Shown: one piece after another, positions 1-8,460 of the stretch
How the letters are laid out: the number at the start of each line of letters is the position of its first letter
How positions within the stretch are numbered: position 1 is the first letter of the stretch
Source: Alphaproteobacteria bacterium
GTDB taxonomy: Bacteria; Pseudomonadota; Alphaproteobacteria; Rickettsiales; VGDC01
Length of the DNA: 8,976 bases
Assembly: GCA_016869895.1 (NCBI GenBank)
Contig: VGDC01000061.1
Location: forward strand, 1-8,976
Direction: 5' to 3'
Program-made: the position numbers and the translations under genes
Notes under the pieces: generated by a model
The model's database searches: none
Told to the model about the DNA's origin: nothing
What the model saw: only the letters and a program-made list of their open reading frames with translations

Positions 1-536
1 GGCTCGGCAGGTGTAGGGGTTTTAGATGGCAAATTGTCGTATTGGTTGGCTTTTTCGGGGTCTTTGTAATACCCGCGGCGGAATGCGCCGCTATACGCAC
101 CGACCGCTGCGCCGCCGACTGCGCCGATGACACCACCGACCACCCGACCGACATGCTTGCCCGCCCAGCTACCGATGAGACCACCCGCTGCCGCCGCACC
201 CACGACGAGCACACCCGCCGCGAAGATAGGGAATGCGCCGACCAAGCCAGCCGCGCCGATGAATGCCGCAAGGAAACTGCCGGTCATATAGGCGGCACCC
301 GCCGCCACGCCCCAGCCGCCGACCTGCTTGCCGACTTTTTCGCCGCCGCGCACGCCTGCATATTCGCTCAGGAAACGACCGCCACGGCTTTTCTTGAGCG
401 GGTCGTTCTCCCACTTGCCGTCGCTGAATTTCTCGTTCTCGTCCACCTTGCCGCGCAGGCCGTCGCTCATGCCGCCGAGCGCGCCCATGACGGCGGCGAC
501 AGGTGCTTGCAGAACGTTGAGAAGGGCGTTGGCCAT
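1..536 (-). CDS. Unrecognised Gly/Ala-rich protein with hydrophobic glycine-zipper-like segments (3' end outside window)
   Basis: I do not recognise this protein. The frame starts at ATG 534-536 and stays open to the left edge (178 codons seen, no stop), so the C-terminus is missing. An in-frame stop at 564-566 with no other start after it makes this ATG the only good choice. An amphipathic N-terminus (residues 1-22) is followed by a charged stretch (about 25-70, with DENEKF and DPLKKSRGG). Two Gly/Ala-rich hydrophobic stretches come next (about 76-126 and 130-150), spaced like glycine zippers (GGVIGAVGGAAVGAYSGAF). A polar tail with KDPEKANQYDN and PSKTPTP follows. Such stretches are seen in membrane-inserting or lipoprotein-like proteins, but I see no signal peptidase II lipobox and no catalytic motif. 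It lies downstream of trmJ after an 87-base gap with a possible promoter, so it may be a separate transcription unit. Codon use (GGC, GCG, GTC) matches the neighbours. That it is a gene is fairly sure; its function is unknown. Confidence 0.75.
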   Translation of the reverse strand, partial: MANALLNVLQAPVAAVMGALGGMSDGLRGKVDENEKFSDGKWENDPLKKSRGGRFLSEYAGVRGGEKVGKQVGGWGVAAGAAYMTGSFLAAFIGAAGLVGAFPIFAAGVLVVGAAAAGGLIGSWAGKHVGRVVGGVIGAVGGAAVGAYSGAFRRGYYKDPEKANQYDNLPSKTPTPAE

Positions 537-537
537 G

Positions 538-552
538 GTTTTCCACGAAAAC
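538..552 (-). promoter_or_regulatory. Hairpin over the ribosome binding site of the left-edge gene
   Basis: A perfect 6-bp inverted repeat (GTTTTC, loop GTG, GAAAAC in mRNA sense) ends one base before the ATG at 536. The only Shine-Dalgarno-like bases (GGAAAA) sit in its loop and 3' arm, so folding would mask the start. The pairing is AU-rich and therefore weak. A role in translation control is inference only. Confidence 0.3.
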
Positions 553-572
553 GGTTGATGAAATCAGCCTTC

Positions 573-601
573 ACTATAGCGTAAAACCGCCGGAACTTAA
601 A
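573..601 (-). promoter_or_regulatory. Possible sigma-70-type promoter upstream of the left-edge gene
   Basis: In minus-strand sense a TATAGT hexamer (573-578, five of six matches to TATAAT) lies 17 bases downstream of a weak TTTAAG hexamer (596-601, three of six to TTGACA). It falls in the only sizeable gap of the window (537-623) and would give a leader of about 30 bases before the ATG at 536. The -35 is poor, so this is a tentative call. I see no convincing terminator for trmJ in the gap. Confidence 0.35.
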
Positions 602-623
602 TGAAGGTTTTGTGACGAAGCGG

Positions 624-1379
624 TTATTTCGGGCGCTTGTCGCCCTTCTCCAAAGCGGAGAGCATCCCCCGCAGCGTATGCACCTCTTGTTCCGACAACT
701 CCGCGCGCAGGAAGGTGGAGCGCAGGTTCCGCCACATATGCGGCTTCTTCTCGTCCAGCTTGAAGAAGTTGGTGCGGTCAAGCGCCGCTTCCAGATGCCC
801 GAAGAACAGATCGACCTGTTCGCCCGTGGCGGGAAGGGAGTCTTTCTTCGCCCCGTGATTCGCCTCCTGCGAATCAGACGAACCATCACCCGTCAATCCC
901 GCCACCCACCACTCGTAAGCGATGACCACAGCGGATTGCGCGATATTAAGCGATGAATATTTCTCATCGGTCGGGATGGTCAGGATGGCATGCGCTAAGG
1001 CGATATCCTCATTCTCCAACCCCGAACGCTCCGGCCCGTAAAGGATGCCGATGTTCTGCCCTGCCCGCGCACGAGAAACGCCATCCTGCGAGGCTTCGCG
1101 CGGCGAAAGCTGGGGTTTATGGATGCGGCGGTCACGCGCGGTGGAGGCATAGACATAATGCAGATCGGCCACGGCCTCGCGGGTGGTGGCGTAAAGCTTC
1201 GCGGATTCGATGATAGGCAGGCCATGCGCCGCCATAGCATCCGCCGCAGGGTTCGGCCAACCATCGCGCGGGGCGACGATGCGCAGGTCACGCAACCCGA
1301 AATTCATCATCGCGCGTGCCACCGCGCCGATGTTCTCGCCCATCTGGGGATTGACTAAGATGATGGCGGGATGGGTCAT
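624..1379 (-). CDS. trmJ: tRNA (cytidine/uridine-2'-O-)-methyltransferase TrmJ (SpoU/TrmH family)
   Basis: Predicted SPOUT-fold methyltransferase of 251 residues. In the TrmJ family it transfers a methyl group from S-adenosylmethionine to the 2'-OH of nucleotide 32 in the tRNA anticodon loop, in the cytosol. The three SpoU-family motifs are visible: NPQMGENIGAVARAMMNFG at 10-28, with the conserved Asn and Arg; YGPERSGL at 114-121; and the SAM-binding knot segment YSSLNIAQSAV at 141-151. The C-terminal part (about 188-245) is the helical extension typical of TrmJ. Between them, residues about 163-189 are a polar, low-complexity linker (GDGSSDSQEANHG) whose DNA holds an 8-bp inverted repeat. 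The ATG at 1379 overlaps the preceding gene's TGA by four bases (ATGA), which points to coupled translation. Its own Shine-Dalgarno signal is weak (AGG about 10 bases upstream). The family call is secure; the exact target nucleotide is inferred from homologues. Confidence 0.93.
   Translation of the reverse strand: MTHPAIILVNPQMGENIGAVARAMMNFGLRDLRIVAPRDGWPNPAADAMAAHGLPIIESAKLYATTREAVADLHYVYASTARDRRIHKPQLSPREASQDGVSRARAGQNIGILYGPERSGLENEDIALAHAILTIPTDEKYSSLNIAQSAVVIAYEWWVAGLTGDGSSDSQEANHGAKKDSLPATGEQVDLFFGHLEAALDRTNFFKLDEKKPHMWRNLRSTFLRAELSEQEVHTLRGMLSALEKGDKRPK
856..876. repeat. Perfect 8-bp inverted repeat with paired GANTC sites inside trmJ
   Basis: TGATTCGC (856-863) and GCGAATCA (869-876) are exact reverse complements separated by five bases. 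Each arm holds a GANTC site (GATTC at 857-861, GAATC at 871-875), the target of the alphaproteobacterial methylase CcrM. A third, GAGTC, lies at 838-842. The repeat falls in the polar linker of TrmJ (codons about 168-175), outside the conserved motifs. Whether it is a small inserted element, a methylation-sensitive site or chance is open. Confidence 0.55.
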
Positions 1380-1822
1380 GTTAGCTGCCTATCGGGAATT
1401 ATCGAGCCGCGCTTTTTCCCAATACGCAATAAAATTACCATCCAAAAAGCTGTCCAGTAACCATAAACCAGCACCAAAACATTAGAGCCATTAATTAAAG
1501 CGCCCGGCAGAGAAGAATCCGTCCGAGCATGAGAATTCCCAAATTTTAGATGGAAAAACACGGCGAGAGTCAATGGAAGAAGCATCACAAACCAAATCCG
1601 GAAACGGGATGGCAAAAAATAGACGATAGACGCAAATGAAATAATTACCATATACGCTTGTATTAGAAGCCCATGTGCAAAGAAAATAGTTAACCAATAT
1701 CCAAATATATATGGAGCCAAGCCGGGCATGAAAAGCGCAGGCAGTAAAATTACCGCAGTGCTAATTGAAACTATTGAGAATCCAGCGAATATCCATAATG
1801 TAAAAAAATTCTTTTCCTGCAT
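1376..1822 (-). CDS. Unrecognised small multi-pass membrane protein, low-GC
   Basis: A 148-residue hydrophobic protein that I cannot assign to a family. Hydrophobic segments lie at about 7-31, 37-70 (long enough for two helices), 75-92 and 112-133, suggesting four or five membrane spans. The C-terminus is basic (RIGKKRGS, 133-140), which by the positive-inside rule puts it in the cytoplasm. The polar loop at about 93-111 carries NSHARTDSS. The start is ATG 1820-1822, overlapping the cimA stop by one base (TGATG). An in-frame TTG one codon earlier is less likely. Its TGA overlaps the trmJ start by four bases. By hand count the gene is about 40% GC, against roughly 55-62% in sampled neighbouring stretches, and it uses many AT-ending codons, so it may have been acquired from elsewhere. 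The tight overlaps on both sides argue that it is expressed with the operon. Confidence 0.8.
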   Translation of the reverse strand: MQEKNFFTLWIFAGFSIVSISTAVILLPALFMPGLAPYIFGYWLTIFFAHGLLIQAYMVIISFASIVYFLPSRFRIWFVMLLPLTLAVFFHLKFGNSHARTDSSLPGALINGSNVLVLVYGYWTAFWMVILLRIGKKRGSIIPDRQLT

Positions 1823-3551
1823 CAAGCCTTCGCTCCCGCCTTCAGCAGCAGATAGGTGATGGAGTCGTAGAGCGCCATGAAGGACGCATCGATGACGTTC
1901 GGCGACACGCCGATGGTCGTCCAGATATGCCCCTTGTCGTCACGGGATTCGATCATCACGCGAGTGATGGCCATGGTCGCATCAGACGGCGTGAGGATAC
2001 GCACCTTATAATCCGTCAGGCGCATGGAAGAAATATCATTATATTTGTAATACAATGCCTTGCGGATGGCACTATCCAGCGCGTTCACGGGGCCGTTGCC
2101 CTCCGCCACGCTCATGGCATCTTCACCGTCCACCCAGAGTTTCACCACCGCGTCGGACACGTTCACCAGCTCGCCCTTGTCGTTATACCGCCGCTCGCCC
2201 TGCACGCGATATCCCTTCACGCCGAAGAACTCCTTGAAGTCCCCCTGCTTGCGGCGCACGAGCAGCTCAAAGCTGGCATCGGCATCTTCATAGGCGAAGC
2301 CCTGCGCCTCTCGGCTTTTGATTTCCGCCACCAGCGCGTCAATATGCTCCGCGTCCACCGCGTCCTCCAGACCCAACTCTTTCAGGCGGGTTAGGATGTT
2401 CGAGCGTCCGGCTTTATCCGACACCAGAATCGCGCGGCTATTGCCGACGAGTTCGGGGGCGATGTGTTCGTAGGTGCTCGTATCCTTGGCCATCGCCGAC
2501 ACATGCAATCCGCCCTTATGGGCGAATGCCGCCGCGCCGACATAGGGCGCGTGCTGGTTTGGCGTGCGGTTCAGGCGGTCATCCAAAAAGCGGGAAAGCT
2601 GGCCGATGGTCTTGAGCTTCTCCGCCGGAATGCCCACGTCATAACCCAGTTTCAACGCCAGCGTGGGGATGAGCGAGATAAGGTTGGCATTGCCGCACCG
2701 CTCTCCAATGCCGTTGATGGTGCCCTGCACATGGCGCGCGCCTGCGCGAACGGCGGCGAGGCTGTTGGCCACGGCGTTTTCCGTGTCGTTATGGCAATGG
2801 ATGCCGAGATGATCACCGGGGATATGTTTCGCCACTTCGCTGACGATTTCCTCGATTTCGTGGGGCAATGTGCCGCCGTTCGTGTCACACAGCACCACCC
2901 AGCGCGCACCGGCAGTATAGGCCGCTTTCACGCATGCCAGCGCATATTCGGGATTGGCCTTATAGCCATCGAAGAAATGCTCCGCATCGAACACCGCTTC
3001 GCGCTTCTGCGCGACCACGCGGCGGATGCTTTCCTCCACCATCTTCAGGTTCTCATCGGTGCTGATGCCCAGCGCGGTCGTCACCTGAAAATCCCAGCTT
3101 TTTCCCACAAGGCAGATGGTGCCCACGCCCGTATCGAGCAAGGTGGATAATCCGGGGTCGTTATCCGCTGAACGGCCTGCGCGGCGGGTCATGCCGAATG
3201 CCGAGACTTTCGCGGTGGCGGTTTTGGGCAGGTCGCCGAAGAAGGCATCATCCGTGGGATTCGCGCCCGGCCAGCCGCCTTCGATATAATCTATCCCGAA
3301 TTTATCGAGCTGCCGCGCGATGGCCTGTTTGTCGGACACGGAGAAATCCACGCCGCGAGACTGCGCGCCATCGCGGAGGGTGGAATCATATATATAGACG
3401 CGATTGGTTTTGTTCTGCTCCCCGTCTCGGCTGCTGCCGCTTCGATGTAGCGCAGCTTCGCTGGCTGATGGCTCTCCCGCGCTACTGCGCGGGGCGCATG
3501 AGGAATTTGGCTTGCTAGCCTCGCCTTTCGTTCCATTTGGATGCTGCGACA

Positions 3552-3552
<1 letters not shown>
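1822..3552 (-). CDS. cimA: (R)-citramalate synthase CimA with an unusual N-terminal extension
   Basis: Predicted to condense pyruvate with acetyl-CoA to citramalate, the entry to threonine-independent isoleucine synthesis. It belongs to the 2-isopropylmalate/homocitrate synthase family. The 576-residue product shows the TIM-barrel signature DSTLRDGAQ at 56-64, EGGWPGANPTD at 91-101 (characteristic of this CimA subgroup), metal-binding HCHND at 252-256, the conserved NGIGERCGNAN at 280-290, catalytic-region AHKGGLH at 344-350, and a LeuA-type C-terminal regulatory domain from about 425. That domain binds the end-product in relatives, so isoleucine feedback is plausible. The start is ATG 3550-3552, one base into the cysS stop (TAATG), with GGAGG eight bases upstream. 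A TTG at 3567 overlaps that GGAGG and is less likely. Odd feature: family members start close to the VYIYDSTLRDG strand. Here 50 residues precede it, mostly Ser/Ala/Glu-rich and encoded by a hairpin-rich DNA stretch, with no later start codon before the barrel. Confidence 0.93.
3421..3520. repeat. Candidate in-frame palindromic element in the 5' end of cimA
   Basis: About 100 bases contain four perfect short hairpins: 3428-3431/3436-3439 (CGGC/GCCG), 3453-3456/3460-3463 (CAGC/GCTG), 3476-3482/3487-3493 (CCCGCGC/GCGCGGG, 4-base loop) and 3509-3512/3517-3520 (GGCT/AGCC). GTAGCGC at 3447-3453 can also pair with GCGCTAC at 3479-3485. The stretch encodes CimA codons about 11-44, which the enzyme family does not need, and it is open or nearly so in four of six frames. 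Borders are uncertain by tens of bases, and no second copy is in this window. Palindromic elements inserted in frame into protein genes are known from Rickettsia and Wolbachia. Relating this one to them is inference. Confidence 0.5.
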
Positions 3553-4857
<1,305 letters not shown>

Positions 4858-4865
<8 letters not shown>

Positions 4866-6189
4866 CTTGCTTCCCCTTCAACCGCGCCAGTGCCTTTTCA
4901 CGCCCCAGCAATGGCAGAATCTTGCGCATTTCGGGCCCGTGCTCCAGCCCCGTCAAGGCGAGGCGGATGGGCAGGAACAGCTCCTTGCCTTTCTTGCCCG
5001 TCGCGGCGGAAACGGCTTTCGTCCATGCGCCCCAAGTCTCGTCGTTCCACGCACCTTCTGGCAGCGCATCCGCCGCAGCAGTCAGGAATTCTCCCTGCCC
5101 TTTGGCAATGCTGCCATGCGGGTTATGCAGGATATCCCACCATTGTTTCGCATCCTCGACCTTGGCGATATTGGTGCGCACCGCATTCCAGAAGGCTTCG
5201 TCGATTTCCGGCAAACGGTCTTTCACCGTGGCAAAAGGCAGGGTCGCCACCAGCTTAGCGTTCAGGCGTTCCAGTTCGGCTTCATCATATTGCGCCGCTG
5301 CGCGACCGAATTTCTTCAGGTCGAAGGAATCCGCCAATGCGTCCATATCGGGGAAGATGTCGATGGCATCGGATGTGCCCAGCTTGGCGAGCAGGCTGTT
5401 GATGGTCATCGCCTCGAACCCGCGCGCACGAAGGCTGCGGATGTCGCCGCCGCCGACACGTTTGGAAAGCTCGCCCTCCGCCGTGCGGATGAGCGCCATA
5501 TGCCCGAAGGTCGGCACGCGCAAGCCCAGTGCCTCGAAAATCTGCGTCTGCACCGCCGTGTTGCTGACATGGTCTTCACCGCGCAAAATATGCGTCACGC
5601 CGAATTCACCGTCGTCTACCACGGAACAGAAGGTGTAGAGCGGAATGCCATCGGCGCGGATGACCACCGGATCGCTCATGTGGTTGCCCTCGAAACGCAC
5701 TTTGCCGCGCACCAAATCATCCCATTCGATGACGCTGTCGTTCAGCAGGAAACGGTAATGCGGATTGATGCCCTTGGCTTCCAGCGCGGCTTTCTCTTCG
5801 GTGCTCATCTGCAATGCCGCGCGGTCATAGAGCGGCGGTGCGCCACGGCTCACCTGCATCTTGCGTTTGATGTCCAGCTCTTCCTGCGTTTCATAGCAGG
5901 GGTAAAGGCGGCCAGACGCGATGAGTTTATCACGGGCTTTGTCATACTCCGCGAAACGATCGGCCTGACGGGCATAGCCCTTCCATTCCAGCCCCAGCCA
6001 GCGCAGGTCTTCCTGAATCGCCGCTTCATATTCGGGCTTGGAGCGTTCCTTGTCCGTGTCGTCCATGCGCAGTTGGAACTCGCCGCCCGCCTTGCGCGCG
6101 AAGAGATAATTCACCAGCGCAGTGCGGATGTTGCCCACGTGGAGATAACCGGTGGGGCTGGGGGCGAAGCGAACGATAGGGGCAGTCAT
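4858..6189 (-). CDS. gltX: Glutamyl-tRNA synthetase, GltX1-type
   Basis: Class I synthetase of 443 residues that attaches glutamate to tRNA. The Rossmann-fold start RFAPSPTGYLHVGN (7-20) holds the HIGH-type motif as HVGN, followed by DDTDKERS (43-50). RGEDHVSN (203-210) and the KMSKS-type loop ELSKRVGG (240-247) follow. The ending ATGKKGKELFLPIRLALTG (395-413) is the typical anticodon-binding region. YETQEELDIKRK and PPLYDRAAL (residues about 99-126) resemble the GltX1 paralogue of Rickettsia rather than GltX2. Many Alphaproteobacteria carry two GltX proteins and make Gln-tRNA by charging tRNA-Gln with Glu and amidating it. Which tRNA this copy serves cannot be read here. The first Lys of the KLSKR loop is Glu240, which relatives tolerate. 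The start at 6189 follows the nadE stop by 13 bases with a GAGAAG Shine-Dalgarno. Its end overlaps cysS. Confidence 0.95.
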
Positions 6190-6202
6190 GAAGCGACTTC
6201 TC

Positions 6203-7825
6203 TTAATAGGTGTATTTCTGGGCGATGGGATAACGCCAATCCTTGCCGAACAACATGGAGGTGATTTTCACTCCCGGTGGCGCTTGGCGGCGTTTATATT
6301 CGGCACTATAGAGCAAGCGCGTCACTTTTTCCACCATCTCGCGCGGATATCCGCGATCCATCAGCGCGCGCATGGAAAGCTTCTCTTCGATGAGGCCATG
6401 CAGCAGCGCGTCCAGCGTGTCGTAGGGCGGCAGGGAATCCTCGTCCTTCTGGTTCTCGCGGAGTTCGGCGGTCGGCGCTTTGGTGATGCTCCGTTCGGGG
6501 ATGACCTGCCCCACGCTGTTGCGCCAGTTCGCCAGCGCATACACTTGCGTTTTATACACATCCTTCAACACGCTATAGGCGCCGCACATATCGCCATACA
6601 GCGTGGAATAGCCCACCGCCGTCTCGGATTTATTGCTGGTGTTCAGCACGATCCAGCCGATTTTATTGCTGATGGCCATGAGGATATTGCCGCGCAGGCG
6701 TGCTTGGATGTTCTCTTCCGCCACATTCGGCGCATGGCCGCGGAACACATCCGCCAGCATGCCATCGAAAGCCTCCACACCGGGGCGAATCGACACTGTA
6801 TCCGCGCGGATGCCGAGCAGGCGCGCGGTTTCCAGCGCATCCACATTGCTATCATCGGAAGTGAATTTGGAGGGCATCAACACGCCGCGCACACGGTCTG
6901 CGCCCAGCGCATCCACGGCGATGGCCGCCACGATGGCCGAATCAATACCGCCGGAAAGGCCAAGTAACACGCCCTGCTGGCGGGTCTTCTGCACATAATC
7001 GCGCAGTCCCAGCACCAAGGTGCGGTAAATGCTTTCCTCACGGCATGGCACGGGATTTTCGGGGATGCTACTCACATCCAGCCCTTGCCCATCCCAACGG
7101 ACGATGGCGAGATCTTCCGCATGGCTTTTCAGCCGCGCAATTTCCTTGCCGTGGACATCCACGATGAAAGAGCCGCCGTCAAAGACAATGTCATCCTGCC
7201 CGCCGACAAGGTTGAGATACAGCAGCGGCAGCCCAGTCTCCTTCACCCGCGCCAGCACTTCCTCGCGGCGTTGTTCGGGCTTGCTGATTTCATAAGGCGA
7301 GGCATTGATGGAAATGAGGATTTCCGCGCCTAAGCCCCGCAGATTGCCGGATACATCCGCGAACCATGTATCTTCGCAGATGACCACGCCCACTTTGCGC
7401 CCCCGCACATTCCATGGCTCTGCGCCATCACCCGCCGTGAACACGCGGGCTTCGTCGAACACGCCGTAATTGGGCAAATGCTGCTTGAACTGGATGGCTT
7501 TGATTTCACCCTGCGCCAGATGGAACGCCGCGTTATACAGCTGCCCCGCTTCCAGCCAGATGCCTCCGGTGATGATGTCCGGCCCGCCGTCAGCGGTTTC
7601 CAAAGCGAGCTGCTCGATCTCATCCATCGCCCAACGCTGGAATCCCGCGCGCAGCACGAGGTCTTCGGGGGGATAGCCCGTCACCATCAATTCCGGAAAA
7701 ACCACCACATCCACGTTTTGCGCCGCAGCTTTCGCGCGTTCTTGGCGGATGATGGCGATATTGCCCGCCATATCCCCCACGGTGGGATTGGTCTGCGCCA
7801 GCGCGAAAGTGAGGGTATGGCTCAT
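6203..7825 (-). CDS. nadE: Glutamine-dependent NAD+ synthetase
   Basis: Catalyses the last step of NAD synthesis: ATP-dependent amidation of nicotinate adenine dinucleotide, using ammonia from glutamine. The product is a two-domain enzyme of 540 residues. The N-terminal nitrilase-type glutaminase (about 5-260) has its catalytic triad visible: Glu45 in VVFPELMVTGYPPEDL, Lys114 in KQHLPNYGVFDE, and Cys150 in VVICEDTWF. The C-terminal synthetase has the pyrophosphate-binding loop SGGIDS (291-296) and the conserved NTSNKSE (395-401), GDMCGAYSVLKDVYKTQVY (411-429) and PERSITKAPTAELRENQ (443-459). The start is ATG 7823-7825, which overlaps the dedA stop (ATGA) and has GGAG five bases upstream. The frame stays open further up to 8164, but that stretch is the shadow of dedA. 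The enzyme appears complete. The glutaminase domain lets it use glutamine instead of free ammonia. Confidence 0.97.
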   Translation of the reverse strand: MSHTLTFALAQTNPTVGDMAGNIAIIRQERAKAAAQNVDVVVFPELMVTGYPPEDLVLRAGFQRWAMDEIEQLALETADGGPDIITGGIWLEAGQLYNAAFHLAQGEIKAIQFKQHLPNYGVFDEARVFTAGDGAEPWNVRGRKVGVVICEDTWFADVSGNLRGLGAEILISINASPYEISKPEQRREEVLARVKETGLPLLYLNLVGGQDDIVFDGGSFIVDVHGKEIARLKSHAEDLAIVRWDGQGLDVSSIPENPVPCREESIYRTLVLGLRDYVQKTRQQGVLLGLSGGIDSAIVAAIAVDALGADRVRGVLMPSKFTSDDSNVDALETARLLGIRADTVSIRPGVEAFDGMLADVFRGHAPNVAEENIQARLRGNILMAISNKIGWIVLNTSNKSETAVGYSTLYGDMCGAYSVLKDVYKTQVYALANWRNSVGQVIPERSITKAPTAELRENQKDEDSLPPYDTLDALLHGLIEEKLSMRALMDRGYPREMVEKVTRLLYSAEYKRRQAPPGVKITSMLFGKDWRYPIAQKYTY

Positions 7826-8460
7826 TCCTGCTCCGCTGCGGGTACGACCTTCAAGTCGCGTGCGCGGTTGCGATGGCTGCGCCACCAGTAGAACCCGCCG
7901 ACGACCGGCACGGCAGCCAATGCGCCCAGCTTGATGATGAGAACGTATTGTTTGATGAGTTCCTGATTCTCGCCGATGAAATATCCCAGCGTCAGCAGGA
8001 TGATCATCCAGATGGTGCTGCCTGCGAAGGTGAACCAGAGGAAGCGGCTGAGCGGCATATTCGCCAACCCTGCGGGGAAGGAGATGACATGGCGCACGCC
8101 CGGCACGAGACGCCCCGTGAACACCGAAAGCTTGCCGTGCTTCACGAAATAGTTCTCCACCCACGACAGCTTCGATTCGGGGAAGAGGAAATACTTACCA
8201 TAACGGATGATGAAGCGTTTGCCGAAATGCTGGGCGAACCAATAGGTGAACCACGAACCCGCCATCGTCCCGCTGGAACAGGCCAGCACCACGGGCACGA
8301 TGTGCATCTTCTGCTGGTGGATGAGGTAACCCGCCGGAATCAGCGTCACCTCACTGGGAATGGGCGTGAAGGTGCTTTCCAGAAAGCTCATCACGAAGAG
8401 GCCGAGATAACCCCAGTGATGAACGATATCGACGATCCAAGTGACAAAGGCTTCCAACAT
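7822..8460 (-). CDS. DedA-family (SNARE-associated/VTT domain) inner-membrane protein
   Basis: A 212-residue integral membrane protein of the DedA superfamily. Some members are known to recycle undecaprenyl phosphate or other lipids across the inner membrane, driven by proton or sodium gradients. The family hallmarks are present: ESTFTPIPSEVTLIPAG (28-44), with the acidic residue and the Pro-Ile-Pro-Ser-Glu re-entrant loop, and FTGRLVPGVRHVISFPAG (114-131), with the two essential Arg residues (117, 123) and the SxPAG end. Hydrophobic helices lie at about 15-30, 52-75, 138-163 and 172-193. The C-terminus is basic (WWRSHRNRARDLK). The ATG at 8458-8460 shares one base with the etfA stop (TAATG). 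Its TGA overlaps the nadE ATG. The exact substrate cannot be told from sequence, so I give no symbol. It is not an obvious partner of etfA or nadE. Confidence 0.93.
   Translation of the reverse strand: MLEAFVTWIVDIVHHWGYLGLFVMSFLESTFTPIPSEVTLIPAGYLIHQQKMHIVPVVLACSSGTMAGSWFTYWFAQHFGKRFIIRYGKYFLFPESKLSWVENYFVKHGKLSVFTGRLVPGVRHVISFPAGLANMPLSRFLWFTFAGSTIWMIILLTLGYFIGENQELIKQYVLIIKLGALAAVPVVGGFYWWRSHRNRARDLKVVPAAEQE

Noticed and set aside
169..546. Minus-strand open frame giving an Arg-rich 125-residue protein
   Set aside because: It is a frame-shifted shadow of the left-edge gene starting at 536. The composition (very high Arg, few hydrophobic residues) is typical of a GC-rich off-frame reading, while the 536 frame gives sensible hydrophobic segments and codon use.
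7826..8164. Upstream extension of nadE by 113 codons
   Set aside because: This stretch overlaps dedA in another frame and gives no NadE-like sequence. The ATG at 7825 has an ATGA overlap, a good Shine-Dalgarno and the canonical N-terminus of the glutaminase domain.
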